Source of the DNA: Megalonaias nervosa
Lineage: Eukaryota > Mollusca > Bivalvia > Unionida > Unionidae
Reading direction: 5' to 3'
DNA length: 64,000 nt
Assembly: GCA_016617855.1 (NCBI GenBank)
Contig: JAECUM010004997.1
Coordinates: 62,001-126,000, forward strand
Below are positions 56,152-64,000 of this stretch, piece after piece (positions within the stretch are counted from its first letter, which is position 1; each line of letters begins with the position of its first letter). The position numbers were made by a program, and so were the translations under genes. The notes below the pieces were generated by a model. It made no database searches. It was not told the origin of the DNA and saw nothing but the letters and a program-made list of their open reading frames with translations.

Positions 56152-57587
56152 ACGAAAGGAATTTCACTCATAAAGCAACTTAAAGTCTCTCAAACTTTAA
56201 CAATATGCCATACAAAACATTGTGAGAGATACATGCACATGATGTTGAGCTTGTTGGTATAGCTACAGACACAGGCAATACACACTGGCTACAAAAATCC
56301 AACTCTCGAAAGCTACTGCAACACCAGAAACAACCAGAAATGTGTTATGTCAAACAGGTTTCTGCAAACTTTGTCAAACACCCCCAATCAGCCTCAAACA
56401 TAATAATGCAATTGCAAATGAAAACTCTTGCATTTACCAATCAGAGTGGTTCATTCAACAATCCACAAGCAAGAAGATTTCAATGTAGCATGTCACTGCA
56501 GTATAGTAATAAAAACACTGGAGTATATTTTTTCCAGGACAGAAAATACAAATTTCCAATAAAGCCAGGAATTAGAAATCTCAGTCTATACACTTTGTTA
56601 GAACTGTACCCAGTATTGTACTGCACAATATCAAACCATTGCCCACCATAGAACGCTTTCCAAATTAGAACTGACGGAAGTTAAAAGTTGACAGTATAAA
56701 AGATGTTAAATACTTAATGTCAATTTCACATGATATCCATCGATTAAATGATAATACTGTAATAATATCAAATGTTTTTATGTTTCTATTTTTCTCATGC
56801 ATAGAACTTGTATACTTAGGGTTGACAGGCCACTGCACAACCCTCATTAACATATTCATATTAATGTATAGTATTTATAAATAATAGCATGTTGCTCCAG
56901 ACACTCACTGTGCACTGCTTCGAACATGTAACAATTATAATTTTTTTTCTGGATTTTGTGTTCATTTCTAAGAGTGGCATATATAGCTAGATTCTACTTG
57001 GGTAATTATTAATATTTTCGTAAAAGAGTACAAAACCTGATGACCTTTATATAAAGTGGGAGTCAATAATAGTAGCTGATTAATACTATATGTGTTGAAT
57101 TTTTAACAAAATTGCAAAAATTCCAAGTTATTTTAATTAAATTGGGGAAAAAAAAATTGGGTGAGAAAATAATGTCAGTGTTTGTACCAAGACAAGAAAA
57201 TCCAACTTGTGGGGGTTACATTATTTGTCTCCCCACAAGGCTCTGCGACTGTGATTTCCTTTTCTAACCCATGAGACAGAGAAATCTAGTTGTTTTGTTA
57301 AACTTAATATTCTTATCTCAATCTTGTCTCAATCAGGTCGATGCAGTCATGGTGTCCACATGCTAGGAACTACATTTATAAAGAAGAAACCCATGTTGTC
57401 TTTTACTGTGCCTAATGAAGTTCTAAAACGAGATAATAGCAACAACAGCAACAGATATATAACGTATAAAAGCCATATAGCAATTTAAGGTCTCACCAAC
57501 TTTGAGAACACACCACTTAAGACATTTTGAGAGAGTTACAGACACACACACCCACAAAATCAAACTATTTGGTATTATGACAAACTG

Positions 57588-57799
57588 TAGTTCATTCCGC
57601 ACAGCATAGTAAAATTTTATCCTATCTGTAGACCTAACTCAGTACTATTTCAGGTCAGAGCCATTAAATGTAGCTCATTAGTTTTAAATACTACATGTTA
57701 AATGAATTAGATACCATTAGCTTCATTTAATGACGCTGACCTGGAAATTTAGTGAGCTACAGATACGATAAAATTCACACTGCTTTGTGGAACAAACTA
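57588..57799. mobile_element. Foldback/MITE with long inverted ends
   Basis: The left arm tagttcattccgcacagc ... ttttatcctatctgtag and the reverse complement of the right arm, tagtttgttccacaaagc ... ttttatcgtatctgtag, pair over at least 44 bases, with further pairing around aggtcag..cattaaatg. About 212 bases with no coding capacity. Present only in unit 2 of the duplication. Confidence 0.75.
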
Positions 57800-60189
57800 T
57801 GACAGAAAACACTGTTCTAGGCACAGGCTATACACATCACAGACTACAAAAATGAAAAATTCAAACTCTCAAGACAGGTACTACAAAGACTGCAACAACT
57901 TGAAACGTGTTATATCAGACCTGCGTTCTTCAAACTTTGTCAAACAGTGCCAGTTGAATCAAACATTGTAAACAAATGAAAATTCCTGCACTTATCAGTC
58001 AGAGTTGTTCACTCATCAGTGCACACACTATTCCACAAGAAGATTTCCATGTAGCATTTTGCACTAGTAATAGCAATACTTGCCATATTTCCACAAAAGA
58101 ATATGTCAATTTCCAAGAATATCATGAATTAGAAATTCCCTCCATCACTAAACATTTAGTTAGAACTGTATGGTAGCCTGTACCCAATATTTTAATGTAT
58201 TGTACTGTTGCCTACCATATAACTTTTTCCAAAATTAGAACTGATGAAAGTTAAAAGTTATCCGTATAAAAGTTATGAATTACTTACTGTTATTTTCATA
58301 TGACGCCCATCAATTAAATGTAATAATACAGTAATAATATCAAATGGTTTTATGTTTCTATTTTCTCATACATAAATCCATTGCCCATATTAACATATTC
58401 ATATAAATGCACAGTACTGTAATTTAAACAGCAACAGCAGATGGCTCAAAATGCTCATTGTGCAATACTTCCATCACCTAACAATAACTTTTTTCTTGAT
58501 GTTTTTCCCTGTTCTAAGAATGGCATATGTAGCTAGATTCTGCTGACATAATTATTCAGATTTTCATAAAAGAGTACAAAACCTGATGACCTTTGTATAA
58601 AGTGAGAAGTAATAATAGTACCTGATGAATAATCTGTGCTTTGAATCTGTTAACTAAATTGCAAGAGTGGACAGTTTTTTGAATTTAATTGGAAACAAAT
58701 AAATGGGTGAGAAAAGTAATCTATATCAGTGTTTGTACCAAGACAAGGAAATGCCACATGGGGAGACAAATAATGTAACCCCTTGACTGGGATTTCCTTG
58801 TCTCAGTGCAAACCCAAACATGGATTCTATTACTCTTATCCCCCTCATAAAAATACAGAGGGATAATGCGATCTCTCTGTCCAATTGTCTGTCTGTAACC
58901 CATCTGCCTGTCTTTAGTCTTCAAACACATTCCATTCCAGAGAAAACTTTGAAACCATTAAAGTTAATTCAAAATAAATTTGGTACACATGTCAAGCAAG
59001 TAGCATAGCTGTACCTTATGACACTTAGAAGTTTCTGCATTCAGTATTTGTTACCATGGCAACATATTTGGACATGTATAATATATCCATTAAGAATAAT
59101 TGTCCATAGGGTATCTGATACAAGTGTTGAGTGTTGAACCCATAGGGTAATTTCAGTAGGAGTCTTTACATACGCAGGGCACGTGGGGAATATGTCAGTC
59201 CTGAGAGGAGTATTGAATAATGGTGAACAAAGAAGTTGTTTTGTTTCCAGTTCTAATTTCTTCTGCTGCTGTGATTCTTACACTGTTGCAGCAGTTGTTA
59301 TCCTTGATAAAGTTTGTTTTGAAGGTTATCCTATAACACTAGAATAATAATATGCTGATGATGAAACCTGTCTTAGATACAAACATTTTCAATAAAAGTT
59401 TGGCAACTGGATACTTTCCTCCATTATGAAGAGCAGCAAGAGTGATACAAATACCTGAACCAATCCATCCAACACAGTTATCCCTTAGCACTAATATGCT
59501 GTATCTGCAATGGATCTACCAAACTTGGAATGAATTATTATAAATGGCCATCCCAAGTGGTATCTTGTTTAATCCAATCAAACTATGATAAGATGTTCAT
59601 TGTGGATTCAAATGCCATAAAATCACAATACTCCATCTAGACAAACATAATACACTTATTAGAAAAACTTTCATAAAAAATAAAACATCTAATTTGGCCA
59701 TGAGAAAGTGCATTTCACTACATGGCAGTATGTCATACTTAATGACCTCTCATCCTAGGTTTAAAATGCTGCCTACCCATCTATAAAATCAAATTTATAA
59801 AAAAAACTTCAGATTAAGGTAGGCACCGCTATATCTGAATGCTATCCTCAGGATATGGGTATATATCAGGACCATGTATTGTCTGACAGCAATGTAAACA
59901 TAAAAAAAAACATATCTCTTAACCTTGAAAATAATTATCAAATAATCATTATATGTTGACAAATTTTTAATTTGCTATACCAGTAGATGTAAACTATGCA
60001 CAATATTGAACTTCAAATATAGATATGCTCCATCAGAGTTAAGAAATGGTCAAGAGAAAACAAGTTCAAATTTTCAAAATCAATAACTGAATGCCAATTA
60101 AATAGAATTCATGATGACCCCAGACTCAACCGTACGAAAAGTATGGGCACATTGTGCCTGTACAGGAGCAGTATAAGAGGCATAACACG

Positions 60190-60500
60190 CTCAATCTAAA
60201 GGCGTAAAGCATCTTTTACAGGCGTACAAGACCCAGAAGCATAATACTAGTATGAAATACAGGTGTCTTTTGTCTAAGAGTTTTGAAAATTACAGGCGTA
60301 TTCCAAAAACAATGCTGGCATACTGGCAAGAAAAGGCATATTTTGAAACTTAGCAAACTGTAATTCACTAGATAAGGCGTAGTTTGTAACTTAGAAAATT
60401 GCAGTATGGTAGATGAGACGTAATTTTGAACTTTGAAAATCGGCTTACTGTGGATGAAGTGTAAATAGGACTTTGTCAAAAAACATGAAGCGTATTTCAG
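60190..60500. repeat. Degenerate minisatellite with AGGCGTA motif
   Basis: aggcgta or close variants recur irregularly (near 60199, 60220, 60293, 60335, 60377, 60418). From 60333 to 60480 the spacing settles to about 42 bases, with aacttagaaaa-type text between. Confidence 0.6.
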
Positions 60501-60870
60501 CACTTTGTTTTATTCCAGTCTACTGAGAAGTCTCAAATAAATGACACAGCTAAATCTTTTTGTACATGCATGAATCTATTTAATAATGACAACTGAATGC
60601 TGAAATGTATTGAAACTATTAAATGTTTGAGTATTCAAACCCATTTTGTTCCACCATCCCAACAACCCAATCCATAGGCTTGCCAAAAATCTAAGTATAA
60701 CTGGTAAGTATTCATAGTTAGGATTACAATTACATTAACCTTAATACATGAAGAGATAAGAAATTATGATCAACAACAAATACTCAAAAATAAATGTTGC
60801 ACACATGATTGATATTTAGTAAAAATAGAGAGAAGAAAAATATATATAAACATAAAAATCAGTAACAGAT

Positions 60871-60873
<3 letters not shown>

Positions 60874-60915
<42 letters not shown>
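60874..60915. repeat. (AT)n microsatellite
   Basis: Pure AT dinucleotides. Confidence 0.95.
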
Positions 60916-60918
<3 letters not shown>

Positions 60919-61827
60919 GCAACTTTGATTTACTCTTCAAACATGAAGAGAAATGCATGGGCAAATATAGTACAAAAGTTATTATATAAATTGTATATTT
61001 TTTTATTTCCAACACTTTAAAATTTAACTGGAGATATAAATTATTCTTTCTGGTTGAGCATTCTTGTTGGTTGAGCATGCTTGGAATTGGGACAGAATTA
61101 GGTCAACAAAGTATCTACTATGTAACTGCCTATACATACCATACTGGTCAAGCAAGTCACATGAAACTTACAGAGCATGAGAATATGTGAACACTGAATG
61201 TCTTACCAAACTCCTAGGCAACTAAAGACAAAAAAGCAATTGTCCCACAGAATTTAAAAAATGACACTCAAGTGAAACATTTTTCTCAAAACTGCCACCA
61301 TTGTTATTTCTGCTGAAACAAATGACAGTTATATATCACCATGCTTTTGCAGATGAGACAATAAGTCTCAATGTATGTGTCAGAAACATAAAACCATGCA
61401 ACTTAATCTGACTCAAGACTGTTTGGGTATAGACAAATGTAAGCATATTTTGCAGCAGGGAATTCTACAAGCATACAACCTATCAATATGCAACTTACTG
61501 GAACTACTTCAACATCAACTGTCTTTTCCACAGCAAGAATATTTAGTTTTTCATTGTAATTTGGACACTGTAAAATCTAAACAAAGGCAAAGACTCCCTT
61601 CTGGTTCTCAACATCTGTTGAAGTGCACGTAAAATAAATCTAATATGGCCAAAACAAATCTTTCTGTTCACTGTATACTTAATAGTAGAGTTATTGCATT
61701 GTCATTCATTTATAATTATTTCCATACACTAAACAATCTCTCAACTGCAGTCTATTAAATGCATTAACTTCATTACCCTGTGGGCAAGAACCAAAATATA
61801 TCGCTAGGGAATTGAATTCATCTTCCT

Positions 61828-62451
61828 TCAAAATCTGACAGTGAAAACTTCAAGAACATACACACCTTCCTCCAGCTGTTCACATCTTTTTAAAATGGAA
61901 GGGGATTCAATCAAATTGTATAACCTCTCAGCTTCTGACCCTTTAATAATACACTCTTGTTTTAATTCAGGAAGCTTTTGAACAAAGGAAACCCCTGTTA
62001 CGATCTGATTATCTATGGTATGAGTTCCTCTAATCATTTTCAAAAGAAATCCAATCTTGTCTTCAAAGTGAAAACAACTGTGTGTGTATAAAGGTCCAAG
62101 TTCTCTGACACTGTCTGCTAAATGAACCAGTTGATGAATATTAAGAGTCATATAACATTTATCATACAGATTTTCAAAATGTTTACAAAACTGAAACAGC
62201 ATAATCTCAGCTTCTTGTATATCTTGCAATGAAGAGCTATTTGAAAGCAGCATATGAAGTGCATTTACTAACAATATATAGTGATTAAACCTTGCATCAT
62301 CTAATACGCCACTCAAAATGGGAGCGCCATAATAAAGCAAAAAGGACCTATATTCTGCAGCTTTCCAGTGCCTGAGGTCTGTGCAAATAGACCTCGGTAA
62401 TCTTGAGATTTCAAGTGTTGGCAAAAAAGTGCAACCTCTTATCAACCTCAC
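61828..62451 (-). pseudogene. Transposase C-terminal block (DUF4218-like)
   Basis: Longest intact frame of the relic (207 codons). Motifs: L-R-H-W-K-A-A-E-Y-R-S-F-L-L-Y-Y-G, H-Q-L-V-H-L-A-D, and S-C-F-H-F-E-D-K-I-G, matching the LKHWKA.E.R.FLLY.G / HQL.HL.D / YS.F.FE..NG pattern of the C-terminal domain of animal and plant EnSpm transposases. The upstream join needs a frameshift at a T-rich run near 62430. Confidence 0.85.
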
Positions 62452-62527
62452 TTACTTTGATATGGAAGTTAAACTTCTTACCTGAAAATTCATTTGAAAA
62501 CCACAAGCGAAGAAGGAGTTTCTGAAC

Positions 62528-63001
62528 TCATAACAATACACCATGCATGTAATCAATAGCGATTCCTTTCACAATATTAAACATAGGAAAAAAGCAAAGC
62601 CATGTTGGACCCTTCACGTCATTTATAACAATATTTTTGGACCCAGTGCTCTGATTATAAACAACTTTATTTGCATCATTCAGAACCAAATCTGATGTTC
62701 TCTCAGGTCCTTTGGGTGAAATTTCATTGAATGGAAAAATACATGTGTGACCTTTACCAATTTTTGCAGTTTCCCCTGTTTGAAAACATTTCCAGCATCC
62801 ATAAGCTCCATTATATTGTATACTGTTACACAAAAGGGATCTAGCAGGAAGATCAGCTGTTGCACATAGCAGAAAAGCTCTGCAAATAAAATTACCTCTT
62901 TGTCTGGGAGACTGCAATTCAATTCCATTTTGAAGTATCGACATTGTTTCATATTGAGTTTCAAAAATGTACCCATAGCAGGTTTCTTTAAACCAAACCA
63001 C
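62528..63001 (-). pseudogene. Transposase middle block (Tnp2-like)
   Basis: Contains A-T-A-D-L-P-A-R-S-L-L-C-N-S, Y-N-G-A-Y-G-C-W-K-C-F-Q-T-G, and the end G-I-A-I-D-Y-M-H-G-V-L-L followed by TGA. The DYMHGVLLG motif and the CxxC zinc pair are typical. The first about 20 codons of this frame are out of register with the family; the matching residues W-F-G-L-K-K-P lie in another frame at 62980-63003. Confidence 0.85.
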
Positions 63002-64000
63002 AAGCCTCCTTAAATCATGTTTTCTTTTTTCACCCTAATTTTAAATGGTAGTTCATTTATAACAAGGAATATTCTGGCCAGATTGACATCTTACTAATTT
63101 TGAACACAGGTGCACCATCAGTGTTGAGTGTGAAGGATACATTTTCTTGTTTACTTAAAGGTCCAGCATTTTCAACATATTTTTGTACAAATTTCCATCA
63201 TAGATATCTTCAATTTTACCACTCGCAGAATGTCTTTCAAACCTATGTTTAAGGGATTCAAAAAAGCCCTCTTGTGAAAAAAAAACTCCTTTGCTGATCA
63301 ACCACTGGCATGTCTAAAAAGTATGGAATTTTAATTTTCTCAAAGCTTTTAGAGTAGACATCATTAGGACAGTGGAGTTTTGTATTATCACTGAGACCAC
63401 AAAGGCAAAAAGGCAGTCACTAGTGATTTTTCATTGGGTGTTTCAAATTTCTGAAGATTTTAAAACTGTGTAAACTTGTGCATAACTTGTGTCCATTTGG
63501 CAGAAGAAATGCAATTATTTGCAGTAACTGTTGCATACTATCACCAACAAGGTTATGCTTTGTTGCAAAAATTGCTAAGAGCAACATGGCTGCACCAATT
63601 GTAATGCCAGCATCTTCATAAAGTGGTATTTTATCATTTATTGATTCTTCAGGAATGGCATCTGTGAAGCACAGGTTATCCTCAGTAAACAAATTTTCAA
63701 CACAATGAATTCTATCATCTGGGCTTAATGTCAAATCACTGTCTTTTTCTTTGTCAGTCTCTTGGTCTGTCTGTTCACATTGTTGCTTGATTTCCTGGTG
63801 GCAAGCATTCTCATAATTAAAACTTCCCCTTCCTCATGAATTTCATCTTCAGCACATATACTATGTACTGACTCACAACAGCTTGAATCATTTGGCATCT
63901 GAAATAAGTTTCTAAATTAGTTTTATTTGAAGCTGGCAAATAATTTAATTACTGTAAAATTATTTTAATTAGTGGTTTTAATTAGTGGTGTACTCATTTT

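Larger units (their letters stand above)
55985..58810. repeat. Tandem duplication, two units of about 1.3-1.4 kb
   Basis: Unit 1 (about 55985-57270) and unit 2 (about 57335-58810) share ordered landmarks: catggtgtcc, caaactttgtcaaaca, caatgtagca/ccatgtagca, gtaataatatcaaatg, tttatgtttctat, gagtacaaaacctgatgacc and gtgtttgtaccaagacaag. They are diverged but collinear. Unit 1 carries a (GT)n(AT)n microsatellite and unit 2 a foldback element not present in unit 1. No coding content. Confidence 0.85.
58811..61827. other. Intergenic, no gene seen
   Basis: About 3 kb between the duplication and the transposase relic. Contains a degenerate minisatellite (60190-60500) and an (AT)n run (60874-60915). 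The open frames at 60216-60503 and 60770-61078 (minus) arise from these repeats; the frame at 61375-61632 (plus) has no domain. Confidence 0.55.
61828..63898 (-). pseudogene. EnSpm/CACTA-type transposase pseudogene
   Basis: Minus-strand coding pieces in family order. N-terminal: P-L-Y-E-D-A-G-I-T-I-G-A-A (63.4-63.7 kb), then a cysteine segment F-C-L-C-G. Middle: D-G-A-P-V-F-K, then L-L-C-A-T-A-D-L-P-A-R, Y-G-C-W-K-C and G-I-A-I-D-Y-M-H-G-V-L-L (62.5-63.1 kb). C-terminal: L-P-R-S-I and D-L-R-H-W-K-A-A-E-Y-R (61.8-62.45 kb). Disabled by stops TAG and TGA at 63417-63422, a frameshift at the A9 run 63277-63285, further shifts near 63065 and 62950, a stop near 63010, and a TGA in place of Gly after the Y-M-H-G-V-L-L motif. 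An acceptor (tatttcag) lies just before an ATG at 63898, so upstream exons or the 5' end lie outside the window. Confidence 0.85.

Noticed and set aside
60770..61078. Minus-strand 102-residue frame with alternating Tyr/Ile
   Set aside because: The middle is a translation of the (AT)n microsatellite.
1..64000. CRISPR arrays, operons, phage or prokaryotic origins
   Set aside because: Canonical spliceosomal introns, SINEs and microsatellites show nuclear animal DNA; no spacer-repeat arrays were seen.

Overview
This is AT-rich, intron-rich animal DNA. It has no operons and no prokaryotic signals. Two repeat classes point to a lophotrochozoan, most likely a mollusc: tRNA-derived SINEs ending in (AAC)n with a V-SINE/RUDI-like 3' domain, and long degenerate tandem repeats in the introns. 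The species cannot be named from the sequence.

One gene dominates. From position 141 (possibly from 1) to 55329, 23 plus-strand exons with GT-AG borders join with matching phases at all 22 junctions into an open frame of 4611 bases. That is 1536 residues plus a TAA stop; the 5' part lies outside the window. The predicted product is a large type I membrane protein. In order it has fibronectin-III-like modules, cysteine clusters, a Thr-rich linker, more FN3-like modules, a furin-type site, cadherin-like repeats, two EGF modules, one transmembrane helix and a very acidic cytoplasmic tail. A poly(A) signal follows at 55722. I do not recognise a named orthologue, so no gene symbol is given.

The introns are packed with repeats. 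SINE family A has 4 copies, two of them with perfect target-site duplications (TSDs). SINE family B has 5 copies, including a head-to-head pair at 39.9-40.5 kb. There is a hAT relic at 6.3-7.4 kb, a hAT MITE at 29.8 kb, a pogo/Tigger-like element at 19.9-22.1 kb and a TA-flanked element at 44.5-45.6 kb. Two decayed DIRS-like reverse transcriptase copies lie at 12.6-14.3 and 41.0-42.1 kb. A minus-strand Ty3/gypsy relic at 33.4-37.1 kb has its integrase remnant before the reverse transcriptase, as in Gmr1-type elements. Several satellite-like arrays are also present, the largest at 29.6-32.0 kb.

Downstream (55.8-64 kb) I find no convincing host gene. This part holds a tandem duplication of about 1.3-1.4 kb, with a foldback element inserted in the second unit, several microsatellites, and a broken minus-strand EnSpm/CACTA-type transposase gene at 61.8-63.9 kb. 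Exon calls were made by reading splice borders and frames; family names rest on motif recognition, not on a search.
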